This document shows, piece by piece, positions 9,293 through 16,711 of a stretch of 64,000 bases of DNA. A program made the position numbers and the translations under genes. The DNA is taken from the NCBI RefSeq assembly GCF_000411975.1, contig NZ_ASXG01000026.1, forward strand, positions 21,240 through 85,239, written 5' to 3'. Source of the stretch: Amycolatopsis orientalis DSM 43388. Lineage in GTDB: Bacteria; Actinomycetota; Actinomycetes; Mycobacteriales; Pseudonocardiaceae. The first letter of the stretch is position 1. The number at the start of each line of letters is the position of its first letter. Under the pieces are notes generated by a model. That model was not told the DNA's origin. It did no database searches and saw nothing but the letters and a program-made list of their open reading frames with translations.

Positions 9293-9533
9293 CCACCCAT
9301 CCCAACACGCCGCGACCCGCCCGGAAAGCCCGGCCACACCACGCAGAGACGGCGAGCACACTCCAAGCCAGCACGCTCCCGGCGAACCAGCCCACGCGCG
9401 TCGGAGCGCCCCGGATCTCGATGCCCTGCCCGACGAAGGCGCGGCAGTCGAATCGCTCGGTCGTCTTCAACGCGCGGCCGCTGCGACTCAACCCGGCCAG
9501 CTGCGCTTCACGAACATCCGCAGCCCGTGCCAT
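9267..9533 (-). CDS. hypothetical 88-residue protein upstream of FUSC
   Basis: An ATG-started frame (MARAADVREAQLAGLSRSG) with good GC3 codon use through TTERFDCRAFVGQGIEIRGA and one probable membrane helix (VGWFAGSVLAWSVLAVSAWC, about 48-67). Its stop lies 26 bases inside the FUSC amino half, so the two would be translationally coupled. The ribosome-binding site is weak. I recognise no family. The Cys-containing middle segment and single helix suggest a small membrane-tethered partner of the FUSC protein. Confidence 0.5.
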   Translation of the reverse strand: MARAADVREAQLAGLSRSGRALKTTERFDCRAFVGQGIEIRGAPTRVGWFAGSVLAWSVLAVSAWCGRAFRAGRGVLGWVDGIVARAG

Positions 9534-9964
9534 ACCCGCGACATCCCCTGATCATCCCGACCTGTCACACCGTCTTCGCCGTTGTCTGTCAGGCTCCGCC
9601 CGCCGTCTCCAGCCCGATCAGGCGCTTCATCCACAAGGAATGATGCGGGACTCCTCGGCAATCGAGGCTCCCCACTCGATCAACCACGACAGAACTGGAT
9701 GCGCTCGCAAGGAAGCCCGAATTGTCTCCGGGAATCTCAGTAACGGCGCACGTCCGTCGAGGTCCCGCGTTTCCGCGGTAACCAGTACAGCAAGCGCACT
9801 CGGAGTACCGAATTCGGATAAACACGATGCCGCCAGTGCGGAATTCGGGGCGGCGTGGCCGGTCTCAACTTTGCTCAGGCCCCTTGCTGCAGTGCACCCC
9901 ACCGGGCCAGCCCGAATGAGGTGCGCAGCGGTGCAGTTCCACCCCGAAGGTCGCGCGCTGTCTC
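9534..9964. other. intergenic region, no gene supported
   Basis: Reading frames exist here (for example a 78-codon minus frame at 9589-9825) but they have mixed codon bias, unusual composition and no ribosome-binding site, so I do not call them. Base composition is slightly less GC-rich than the flanks. No repeat or clear promoter stands out. Confidence 0.4.
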
Positions 9965-10153
9965 TTATCGCCTCCAGCATGCCGGTCCGGCATACGTCGG
10001 GCCGTGATGTCTCGGCGCGGTCCGCACCGAGACCGGCGGCGCCACCGGCTCGGGACCGCCCGGATGGCCGAGGGCGAGACCGGACACGAGCGCCACCGCG
10101 GCGAGCCACAACGCGGCCCGCACCAGCAGGGAAACCGAACAGACGACCTTCAC
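9965..10153 (-). CDS. possible small secreted or membrane-anchored protein
   Basis: A GTG-started 62-residue frame (MKVVCSVSLLVRAALWLAAVA) preceded by an excellent GGAAGGAG site seven bases upstream. Residues about 4-28 form a hydrophobic signal-peptide or anchor segment, followed by a Pro- and His-containing tail (HPGGPEPVAPP). Near its 3' end the DNA holds a perfect palindrome at 9979-9993 (ATGCCGG/CCGGCAT). No family is recognised. The ribosome-binding site and signal-like start support it; the small size and lack of neighbours limit confidence. Confidence 0.4.
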   Translation of the reverse strand: MKVVCSVSLLVRAALWLAAVALVSGLALGHPGGPEPVAPPVSVRTAPRHHGPTYAGPACWRR

Positions 10154-10506
10154 GACCAGCTCCTTCCGAGGATTTCCGCCCCGCTCGATCGGCGGCTTGT
10201 CCCGAGAATGCGGCGTCCGGCGGCAATCGGGGAAGGAGTTTCCCGTTTCCGCCTTAATCGCGTGAACGAGAAACCGGAGCCGGAAGCCGCGGCCGACCGG
10301 CCGCGGACTAGAACAGTCGCCCGCCGTTTCGGGAAGGCGCCATCCGAGCGAATTTCCGCAGCCGATAAACCCGCCCGCACCAACCGGATGCGGGAATGGG
10401 AAATCGTTCCGGTCACAGTCCGTGCGCCGGCCCGGACGAGACTGGACATCGGCCGCCGCGTTGGGGAACAGTGACTGCCGGGCGGGGAGACGCGAGGGAG
10501 GAACGG
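10154..10506. other. intergenic region with a hairpin at 10287-10306
   Basis: No gene is supported. The clearest element is a perfect inverted repeat, CCGCGGCC (10287-10294) and GGCCGCGG (10299-10306) with a four-base loop. It could be a terminator or a leader structure for the gene starting at 10507. A strong GAGGGAGGAACGG ribosome-binding site precedes that GTG start. Confidence 0.4.
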
Positions 10507-11466
10507 GTGGAACCGAACGCGGCGGACTTGGTCGCGGAATTGAAAGTCCTCCGGAAGGGGCGCGGCGTATTCACGACTCCGCTCGGGATTCGGGTCGGCC
10601 CGGTCCTGCGCGAGGTGTGCGGGATTCCGGACAACGCGGAAAACGTCGAGATCCGCGACCGGCTCGCGCACGTGCTGGAGCCGCTGGCCCACACCCTCCC
10701 GGACGACCTCCGGATCGCCGTCCTCGCCGCGTTCGCGATGCACGAGCCGGCGCGCAAGCCGTTCTACCAGGAACGGGTGCACTGGGCCGCGCGCGAGCTG
10801 GACCGCGACGACCGCACGATCCGGCGGCGCATCGACGAGGGCATCGAGCACGTCGCGCACCTCGCGCTCGCCGGACCGCGCGAGAACGGACGCCGGCCCG
10901 CGCCCGACGGCAGCTGGCACACCGAGCTGCTGCGCGTCTCCCTCGCCTTGGACCAGGAGCGGCCCGAGGTGTTCGAGTTCCGGCGGATCGTCGCCGACGC
11001 CGACGAGGTCGCCGAACTGGACCTCGCGCTCACCCTCACCACCACCTCCCCGGCCGCCGGCCCGGTGCGGGAGAGCGACCTGGACGTCGACGTCTTCCAC
11101 GGCGGCACGCTGGTCCGCCGCGCGATGGAGTCGAACGACCGGGTCGGGCTGGCGCTGCGGCTGGCCGAGCCGTTGCCGCGGGGGGAAAAGCACGATCTCT
11201 CCCTCCGGTTCCGCGCGGAGTTCCGGCATCCGCACTACGTGTGCGTGCCGCGGCATCCGGTCGACCAGTTCGACCTGCACGTGCGCTTCCCGGCCGCGCC
11301 GCCGGCCGAAATCGTGCGGCTGGACCGCGTGTTCCAGGACGACGCGCGCGATCCGCGCGCCCGCGGCACGGCGGTGACCCCGGACGGCTCAGGCGAGGTG
11401 CACCTCCGCTTCGACCGCCTCGCGCCCGGGTTCGCCTACGGCGTCCGGTGGAGCCCGGCCGGCTGA
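10507..11466 (+). CDS. hypothetical actinobacterial protein (LRKGRGV-type)
   Basis: A 319-residue cytoplasmic protein beginning (GTG) with EPNAADLVAELKVLRKGRGV. The first 150 residues are charged and helical (DDRTIRRRIDEGIEHVAHLA, about 98-117), which could be a helix-turn-helix-like nucleic-acid or protein-binding region. The rest is predicted mostly beta, ending in FDRLAPGFAYGVRWSPAG. I recall similar actinobacterial proteins with the LRKGRGV-GPxLRxVCGI pattern, but they have no known function. GTG at 10507 was chosen because it has a strong GGGAGGAA site; a start at 10396 would add 37 atypical residues. It stands alone upstream of the sigma-factor gene in the same direction. Confidence 0.7.
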   Translation: MEPNAADLVAELKVLRKGRGVFTTPLGIRVGPVLREVCGIPDNAENVEIRDRLAHVLEPLAHTLPDDLRIAVLAAFAMHEPARKPFYQERVHWAARELDRDDRTIRRRIDEGIEHVAHLALAGPRENGRRPAPDGSWHTELLRVSLALDQERPEVFEFRRIVADADEVAELDLALTLTTTSPAAGPVRESDLDVDVFHGGTLVRRAMESNDRVGLALRLAEPLPRGEKHDLSLRFRAEFRHPHYVCVPRHPVDQFDLHVRFPAAPPAEIVRLDRVFQDDARDPRARGTAVTPDGSGEVHLRFDRLAPGFAYGVRWSPAG

Positions 11467-11617
11467 ACCTCGCCCGGCCGGGCCCGCGCTCAATGCGTGA
11501 TCATCGCGTTTCCCCTTCCCGGCCGGGATTTCTCCGACCGCACCGGGATCGGCTCCGCCCCGAGCCGCGCTACCGGCGGACGGAACCTGTCCAAGATCTG
11601 TCCAGGTCGGCGCGGAT

Positions 11618-11636
11618 TCCGTTGCCGGGCAACGGA
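11618..11636. promoter_or_regulatory. palindrome upstream of the sigma-factor gene
   Basis: Perfect inverted repeat TCCGTTGC/GCAACGGA around a three-base centre, about 110 bases before the sigma-factor start. A direct repeat of CTGTCCA lies just upstream (about 11587-11606). Either could be an operator or part of the promoter. No regulator can be assigned. Confidence 0.35.
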
Positions 11637-11745
11637 CAGAAGCTGGACAACACCTGCGCGGGCGCAACGTCCGCACCCGGGCGCCCGACTCCCGGATCGA
11701 GCGGGCGAGACCACCGCGGCCGCCCGTACGAAAGGAACGCCCCCT

Positions 11746-12396
11746 ATGCCCACCGCCACCGTGCCCGAACCGGTCGAAGGCTATGTCCCGCTCGCCGCGC
11801 TGCCGCGCCCGTCGGCGCTCGCGCAGCGCTTGGAAACCGTGGTCCGCGCGGCCCGCGACGGCGTCCCCGGCGCGGCTCCGGAACTGCTGGAGCTGCTGAA
11901 ACCGGTCATCGCGCGCTACTGTCGCGCCCGCATCGGCGGACGCGACCTGTCGTATCTGTCGGCCGACGACGTCGCGCAGGAAGTGTGCATCGCGGTCCTG
12001 CAGGCGGTGCCGGGCTACGAGGACCGCGGCGGATCCTTCCTGCACCTGGTGCGCGCGATCGCGGCGAACAAGGTGGCCGACGCGTTCCGCGCGGTGTCGC
12101 GCGACCGTTCGCGGCCGGTGTCCGACGTCCCGGAAAACCCCGATCTCGGCGACGGCCCCGAATCGCACACGCTGACCGCCGACCTCGGCGCCTCGCTCGG
12201 CAGGCTGCTGGCCGGAATGCCGAAGCTGCAGCAGGAAATCCTGACGCTGCGCGTCGTCGTCGGCCTGACGTCGGCCGAAACGGCGAAGGCGCTGGGGATC
12301 TCGCCGGGCAACGTCCGGGTGACGCAATGCCGCGCGCTGGCGAAACTGCGCGACTCGATCCGCGAGCAGGGACTCGCCGAAACACTGCTGGCGTGA
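11746..12396 (+). CDS. sigma-70 family factor, ShbA/SigD type
   Basis: A 216-residue group 4-like sigma factor. Region 2 is evident (YCRARIGGRDLSYLSADD, VAQEVCIAVLQAVPGY, then FLHLVRAIAANKVADAFRA, about 52-115). Region 4 closes the protein (LQQEILTLRVVVGLTSAETA, with the HTH helix GISPGNVRVTQCRALAKL, about 164-208). It is close to mycobacterial SigD and streptomycete ShbA; ShbA drives transcription of the principal sigma gene hrdB. The start MPTATVPEPVEG has an AAAGGA site. No anti-sigma gene is adjacent, but a STAS-domain gene lies convergent downstream. The 3' end of this gene has been duplicated into the following intergenic DNA. Confidence 0.88.
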   Translation: MPTATVPEPVEGYVPLAALPRPSALAQRLETVVRAARDGVPGAAPELLELLKPVIARYCRARIGGRDLSYLSADDVAQEVCIAVLQAVPGYEDRGGSFLHLVRAIAANKVADAFRAVSRDRSRPVSDVPENPDLGDGPESHTLTADLGASLGRLLAGMPKLQQEILTLRVVVGLTSAETAKALGISPGNVRVTQCRALAKLRDSIREQGLAETLLA

Positions 12397-12843
12397 ATTC
12401 CCGCCATCGCCCGCACTGGTCCGGACCACGCCCGAAACAATCCCCGAAGTTCACCCGCGCGGGCCGCCTCGCCGAGCACGAGCAGGCCCGCGGCCGGAGC
12501 GGCTCACCCGCTTCGAGCCAACACTGCATCCAGCGCAGGAACACGATCCGATCGGTCCTTACCCGCACCGTCCGGGTGACGCAACGCCGCGCGCTGGCGA
12601 AACTGCACGACTCGATCCGCGAACTAGTACTCGCCGAAACACTGCTCGCGTGAAAACGCAACGTCCCCGCACTGGTCCGGACCACCGGCGAAGAACTTTC
12701 CGAAGTTCACCCGCTCGGGCCACCTCGGGCGCTTCGGACGGGCCGGGAACGCCGGGTCCGGGACCGGCTCAGCCCGCGTCGAGCCGCCGCTTCATCCGGC
12801 GCAGGAACGCGATCCGGTCGGTCTCCACGCGCACCGCGGTGCG
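12313..12843. repeat. degenerate tandem duplication spanning the sigma and STAS 3' ends
   Basis: Two diverged copies of one unit. Copy one (12313-12569) holds the sigma-factor 3' end, the spacer (with CCGCACTGGTCCGGACCA and GAAGTTCACCCG) and a remnant of the STAS 3' end. Copy two (12570-12843) repeats the same order and runs into the intact STAS gene. Junctions share the octamer GTCCGGGT at 12313-12320, 12570-12577 and 12844-12851. The second sigma-end copy still reads ACTCGCC-GAAACACTGCT-CGCG-TGA at 12634-12653. Many substitutions and a 17-base length difference show the event is old. No other gene lies in 12397-12768. Confidence 0.75.
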
Positions 12844-13185
12844 GTCCGGGTAGATGTCGAACACCCCGGTCATCCCGGTTTCGGCGAGCCGGCGGCCCGC
12901 CGCGCCGGAGGGGTCCGCGAGCAGCCGCAGCACCACGCCCTCGGCGGCCGCGCGGTCCTGCGCGGCCCGCAGGACGTGCACGCCCGCGTCGGTGAGCTCG
13001 GTCAGCCCGGTCAGGTCCAGCACGAGCGCCATCGGGCGTTTGGCCAGCGCGAACGTCACCGCCCGCACCACCACCAGCGCGGTGCCGGCGTCGAGCTCCC
13101 CCGCCAGCAGCAGCGTGAGCACGTCGAGGTCGTCGTAGCGGTACGACGACTTCAGCCGTGCCGATCCCTGTGAGCCGGCTTCCAT
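12769..13185 (-). CDS. STAS-domain protein (anti-sigma-factor-antagonist-like)
   Basis: A 138-residue STAS protein with core residues about 14-120: beta strands DLDVLTLLLAGELDAGTA and MALVLDLTGLTEL, then helices and a C-terminal basic extension (IAFLRRMKRRLDAG). STAS antagonists free sigma factors by binding the anti-sigma kinase and are switched by phosphorylation of a Ser in a D-S-S-G motif. Here the matching stretch is TDAG (residues 65-68), so the phospho-acceptor is Ala67. It is convergent with the sigma-factor gene, about 370 bases away, and the two 3' ends are entangled in a tandem duplication. A role in the general stress or sigma network is likely, but its switching must differ from SpoIIAA. 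Confidence 0.75.
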   Translation of the reverse strand: MEAGSQGSARLKSSYRYDDLDVLTLLLAGELDAGTALVVVRAVTFALAKRPMALVLDLTGLTELTDAGVHVLRAAQDRAAAEGVVLRLLADPSGAAGRRLAETGMTGVFDIYPDRTAVRVETDRIAFLRRMKRRLDAG

Positions 13186-13445
13186 CCGCGTGCTGCACTC
13201 CCTGTCCAGGCGGGGCCCGTCGCACCCGCTCGTCCACCCGACACCATTCTGGACCTCGAGGCATGGTGACCGCGCTCACAGTCCGCGTCCGCACCGATCC
13301 GGCGCGGGCTGCACCGCTTGACCTACGACGAAAGTCGGGAACTGAGCGGGCCCAAACCTTCGGCGGGTTCCGTCATTTACCGACATTCACGACGGTGGGT
13401 CAGTACCTGACCGCTACTCCCCGTACCCACCGGAGTTGATCCCCA

Positions 13446-14153
13446 GTGCGAATCGCGCGTACCGCCGCAGTCCTGTCCGGCTTGGCCTTCGCCGCCGTCG
13501 CCGCGGCCTCCCCGGCCGCGGCCGCTCCCGCCCAGCCCGCCATCATCGACGGCAGCACCGCCGACTCCCTGCACGCCGCCGCCCGGATGTTCGCCGGCGG
13601 CCAGGAACTCTGTTCCGCCACGATCATCGCGCCCGACTGGATCCTGACCGCTCGGCACTGCACGCAGGGCGCCGGCGGCAAGCAGATCACCTTCCACGTC
13701 GGCAGCCTCGACCAGACCCAGGGCACCGAGGTCTCCGCGACGTCGGTGCACGACTCCCCTGACGCGGACATCTCGCTGGTGCAGATCGACCAGAAGGTCC
13801 AGACCGAGTACGCGCCGCTCGGCACCGCGGGCGACGTCAACGTCGGCGACACCGCGCAGGTCTACGGCTGGGGCGCGACCTGCACCGACCAGCCGGAGAT
13901 CAACTGCCAGTCGCAGGTGCTGAAGGTGGCGAACGTCCAGGTCACCTCGGTCGACTGCCCGGACGGCGCGGCCGGCGTCTCGGTGTGCGCCAACCGCGGC
14001 GACGGCATCACCGCAGGCGGCGACTCCGGCGGCCCGATGTACGCGAACGGCAAGCAGGTCGGCGTCGCCTCCACCAGCGACCGCCAGTCCTACACCGCCT
14101 ACATCAACGTCACCCGCTACCGCGACTGGATCCAGTCGGTCGCGGGCGTCTGA
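13446..14153 (+). CDS. secreted trypsin-like serine protease
   Basis: A 235-residue S1-family protease. Signal peptide is about residues 1-27 (MRIARTAAVLSGLAFAA... AAA). Mature start resembles PAIIDGSTADSLHAAARM. Catalytic residues: His71 (ILTARHC), Asp108 (DADISLVQ) and Ser194 (GGDSGGPM). Cysteines at C56/C72 and in the CTDQPEINC and CPDGAAGVSVC loops suggest three disulfides. It would be exported and cleave peptide bonds outside the cell; the S1 pocket is not fully assignable by eye. GTG at 13446 follows a weak GGAG site. It stands alone, divergent from the STAS gene, and is followed by a strong hairpin. Confidence 0.9.
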   Translation: MRIARTAAVLSGLAFAAVAAASPAAAAPAQPAIIDGSTADSLHAAARMFAGGQELCSATIIAPDWILTARHCTQGAGGKQITFHVGSLDQTQGTEVSATSVHDSPDADISLVQIDQKVQTEYAPLGTAGDVNVGDTAQVYGWGATCTDQPEINCQSQVLKVANVQVTSVDCPDGAAGVSVCANRGDGITAGGDSGGPMYANGKQVGVASTSDRQSYTAYINVTRYRDWIQSVAGV

Positions 14154-14157
14154 TCCG

Positions 14158-14199
14158 CAGCGGCCCGGACCCGGACGGATCCCCGGGCCCGGGCCGCTG
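14158..14199 (+). terminator. hairpin terminator after the serine protease
   Basis: Stem arms CAGCGGCCCGG (14158-14168) and CCGGGCCGCTG (14189-14199) are perfectly complementary over 11 bases and are followed by TTT. It begins four bases after the protease stop, fitting an intrinsic terminator. Confidence 0.8.
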
Positions 14200-14714
14200 T
14201 TTCACCCCTCCGCCCGCGCGAGCACCTCCATCTGCAGCTGGTGATCACCGAGATCCGCGCCCGCTTGCCGTCCGCCGGGGTGAGCAGCACCGCCGGATCG
14301 ACCGGGTCCAGCGAACAGCGAGTCGTTCGCCATTTTCCCACTGTCGTTGAGGCCTATGGCCAAAGCCCCGGCGGGCGCGAGCGCCGAAAGCGGACCACGG
14401 GGGGAACAGCACGGACATCGCCCTCGACGGAGAAATCCGCCGCCTAGACCATTCCCAGTCCAGCGGCCCGAATCCCCCCGGACTGGCCTGGGAAACCCCA
14501 TCCTCCGCTAACGCAGGTCACGTCAGCGACAAGCGTTTCCTCCTCGCCGAGGAAACAGGAAACCCCTTTCCGCACTCCTTCCCGGATCGCATTCTGGGTG
14601 CACGCCGCTCGTTCCGGGCGGTTCGCCGAGAATCACGGGAAAACCCGAAAGCCACGAAATACCATTTCGCGGCTGGTTTTTTCCGTGCCTGGATCCGGAA
14701 GGGAGGTGCGGGAA
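14200..14714. other. gene-poor region with two further hairpins
   Basis: No gene is supported. Two inverted repeats are visible: TTCCCAGTCCAG (14452-14463) with CTGGCCTGGGAA (14483-14494), one mismatch; and TTTCCTC (14536-14542) with GAGGAAA (14549-14555). The 3' part is less GC-rich (around 14640-14690) and runs into a strong GGGAGG site for the peptide frame at 14715, so it may hold a promoter. Confidence 0.45.
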
Positions 14715-14765
14715 ATGCAGACGCACGGAATCGTTCTCATCCTCACCCTGCTGGGCCTGGCCTGA
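14715..14765 (+). CDS. possible 16-residue hydrophobic peptide
   Basis: ATG frame encoding MQTHGIVLILTLLGLA, preceded by GGGAGGTGCGG, one of the stronger ribosome-binding sites in this interval, and followed ten bases later by a perfect hairpin. There is no downstream gene in this direction, so it would be the only product of its transcript. A short hydrophobic peptide of this kind could be membrane-active or a toxin-like product, or the frame could be chance. No homologue is recognised. Confidence 0.35.
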   Translation: MQTHGIVLILTLLGLA

Positions 14766-14774
14766 CGCGGGGAA

Positions 14775-14805
14775 GGCCGGATTCGCCGCGAGGGCGGATC
14801 CGGCC
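14775..14805. terminator. bidirectional hairpin terminator
   Basis: GGCCGGAT (14775-14782) pairs with ATCCGGCC (14798-14805), extended by a T-G wobble and CGCC/GGCG to about 13 pairs around a GCGAG loop. It lies between the 16-residue frame and the convergent beta-lactamase-fold gene and could end both transcripts. Confidence 0.75.
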
Positions 14806-14810
14806 GCCGG

Positions 14811-15716
14811 TCAGCCGCGTGCGCGCAGGTGGTCGCGCAGCGAGCGGGCGACCCGGGCCATCAGGATCTCCGCCTCCGGCTGAATCGCCGCCGGTACGCG
14901 GGATTCGGTGAGCGCGGCGACCGCGAACACCTGGCCGTCCGCATGCTCCACCACCCCGATCTCGTGCCGCAGATTGACCAGCGTCCCGGTTTTCGACGAC
15001 CACTTCGCGGAATCCGACGCGAAATCCGGCGCCAACCGTTGGCGCAGCAGGTTTTCGCCCATCAGCTGCCGCACCCGCGCGGCGGTGTCCGGGTCTATTT
15101 TGGACGGTGTCCACAACGCGGTCAGCAAATCGGCGAAGGCGCGCGCCGACCCGGAGCTCGCCCGGGAAACGTCCAGCTGCCGCACCGGGTGTCCCCGTCC
15201 CTCGGTCACCGCGCCGATCGCCAGCGAATGCGCGAGGTGTGCTTCGGTCGCGTCGAACCGTTCGAGCGGGGTGTCGTTCAGCTCGCTCAGCGAATGCCGC
15301 ACCGAGAGGCCCGTGATGCCCCACTCCCGCACCGTCCGCGTGACCTCCGCGGGCGAGGTGAGGGCGAACAACGCGTCGGCCGCCGCGCTGTCGCTGATCG
15401 CGGAGGCCAGGTACATCAGGTCGTCCAGCGCCACCCGCGCCGGATGCCGGAAGCGGGCCAGCCCGGTCGGTCCGGCGTTCCGCGCCCGGCCGGGTTCGAC
15501 CTCCACCTGCCGCGCGCCGTCCAGTTCGCCGCGCCGGATCCGGTCCTGGGTCACCGCCACGAGCGGGACCTTGACCAGCGACGCGGTCGCGAACTCCAGA
15601 TCGGGCTCGATCCCGATCTCGCGGCCGGACCCGAGGTCGCGGACGAGGAACGAGCCGCGCAGCCCGCCCTCGTCGAGTTCGTCCCGCAGCCGCGCCAGCA
15701 GCGCCTCAGTGTTCAC
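14811..15716 (-). CDS. cytoplasmic beta-lactamase-fold serine hydrolase
   Basis: A 301-residue protein of the class A beta-lactamase/PBP-like fold. The active-site motifs are SLVK (Ser46, Lys49), SDS (108-110) in place of SDN, and KTG near residue 245. The usual Glu166 region reads LSELNDTP, so the general-base Glu two places before the Leu-Asn appears absent. It has no signal peptide, so it would stay in the cytoplasm. Together these suggest a peptidase, esterase or ligand-sensing relative rather than a secreted lactamase. GTG at 15716 was chosen; it overlaps the LysR stop by 11 bases, so the two are coupled. A true periplasmic lactamase gene is divergent from LysR. Confidence 0.8.
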   Translation of the reverse strand: MNTEALLARLRDELDEGGLRGSFLVRDLGSGREIGIEPDLEFATASLVKVPLVAVTQDRIRRGELDGARQVEVEPGRARNAGPTGLARFRHPARVALDDLMYLASAISDSAAADALFALTSPAEVTRTVREWGITGLSVRHSLSELNDTPLERFDATEAHLAHSLAIGAVTEGRGHPVRQLDVSRASSGSARAFADLLTALWTPSKIDPDTAARVRQLMGENLLRQRLAPDFASDSAKWSSKTGTLVNLRHEIGVVEHADGQVFAVAALTESRVPAAIQPEAEILMARVARSLRDHLRARG

Positions 15717-16599
15717 GGCACCAGTCTGCCGCAACAGTCGCGCCGAGACAGCGGGCGATCGCCGCGCGCAGCGGCTCCCGCACCCGGTCCACGTCGTCGC
15801 CCAGCCCGGCCGCGACGTCGTAGCCGCGCGCGAGCCGCACTCCGCCCACCGGACGCCACGCCAGCCCCAGCTCCCGCGCCTGATCCGCCGAGCACAGCAG
15901 CAGATCCGCCGACCCGATCACGCTCGCGGCGGCCGTCGTCAGCGTCCCGGCGACCTCGACCTGCGCGGGCAGCAACCCGGCCGCGTCCCGTGCGCGGAAC
16001 ACCCGGTCGCGGACGTGCGGCACGTCGTCCTCCGGCTGCACCCACACCCGGCGGCGCGCCCCGGCCGCGCGTCCGGCGCGCAGCGTTTCCAGGTACACCA
16101 CGGCTTCGTCCGGCTCGGCCTCGCCGGCCACTCCGAGCGGCACCTTCCACACCCCGTCCTCCGGCGGCACCGCGACGAGCGCGGCCCGCACCTCCTGCGT
16201 CCGCACCAGCTCGGCCCGCTCCGCCGGACCGGCGACGCGAAACTCCAGGAACACCTCGACCGTCCGCGCCTGCGCCTCGAGTTCGGCGAGATCGCGAGTG
16301 GTCGACGTGTCCGGGACCGCCAGCCGCAACGGCCGCCGCCGCGCGCGCCGGGCGTCGTGCTCCATCGCCTCGGCGAGCCGGACCAGGCGCTGCGCGGACG
16401 GCAGCAGGTCCCGGCCGAACGGCGTGAGCCGCGCCCGCCGCGTCGACCGGTCGAACAGCCGCTCCCCCAGGTGCTTCTCGAGCGCCGCGATCCGGCGGCT
16501 CGCCACCGGCTGCGGAATCCGCGCGGCCGCCGCGCCGCCGGTGAAACTCCCCGCTTCGGTCACGCTCACGAACGCCTTGCAGCAGCCGACCAAGTCCAC
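15706..16599 (-). CDS. LysR-family regulator of the beta-lactam locus
   Basis: A 297-residue LysR-type regulator. The N-terminal winged helix (residues about 1-60, GSFTGGAAAARIPQPVASRRIAALEKHLGE in pieces) is followed by an effector-binding domain. It is transcribed divergently from a class A beta-lactamase gene and overlaps a second beta-lactamase-fold gene downstream, the layout of AmpR/BlaA-type control. By analogy with those systems it would sense a cell-wall fragment or beta-lactam and act in the 112-base intergenic region. The start is GTG at 16599. The effector domain is Arg/Ala-rich and its ligand cannot be read from sequence. Confidence 0.85.
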   Translation of the reverse strand: MDLVGCCKAFVSVTEAGSFTGGAAAARIPQPVASRRIAALEKHLGERLFDRSTRRARLTPFGRDLLPSAQRLVRLAEAMEHDARRARRRPLRLAVPDTSTTRDLAELEAQARTVEVFLEFRVAGPAERAELVRTQEVRAALVAVPPEDGVWKVPLGVAGEAEPDEAVVYLETLRAGRAAGARRRVWVQPEDDVPHVRDRVFRARDAAGLLPAQVEVAGTLTTAAASVIGSADLLLCSADQARELGLAWRPVGGVRLARGYDVAAGLGDDVDRVREPLRAAIARCLGATVAADWCREH

Positions 16600-16711
16600 G
16601 ACCTGAGCTTATGCCAGATGCGCATGAAGTCGCACAAAAGTGTCTTGGACCGCATGAACCGGCCGGGGGCACGCTGCCGGAGGAGATGATCGACTTCGGA
16701 GGGAGAACCCC
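16600..16711. promoter_or_regulatory. divergent LysR/beta-lactamase control region
   Basis: Holds both promoters. The octamer palindrome ATGCGCAT lies at 16618-16625, with another CGCATGAA at 16651-16658 repeating part of it, a plausible pair of half sites for the LysR protein. A GGAGGGAG ribosome-binding site precedes the GTG at 16712. Exact promoter boxes are not clear. Confidence 0.4.

Noticed and set aside
9589..9825. 78-codon minus frame
   Set aside because: No ribosome-binding site, mixed codon bias, odd composition.
14202..14501. 99-codon minus frame downstream of the protease
   Set aside because: Overlaps a hairpin region, lacks codon bias and has no recognisable features.
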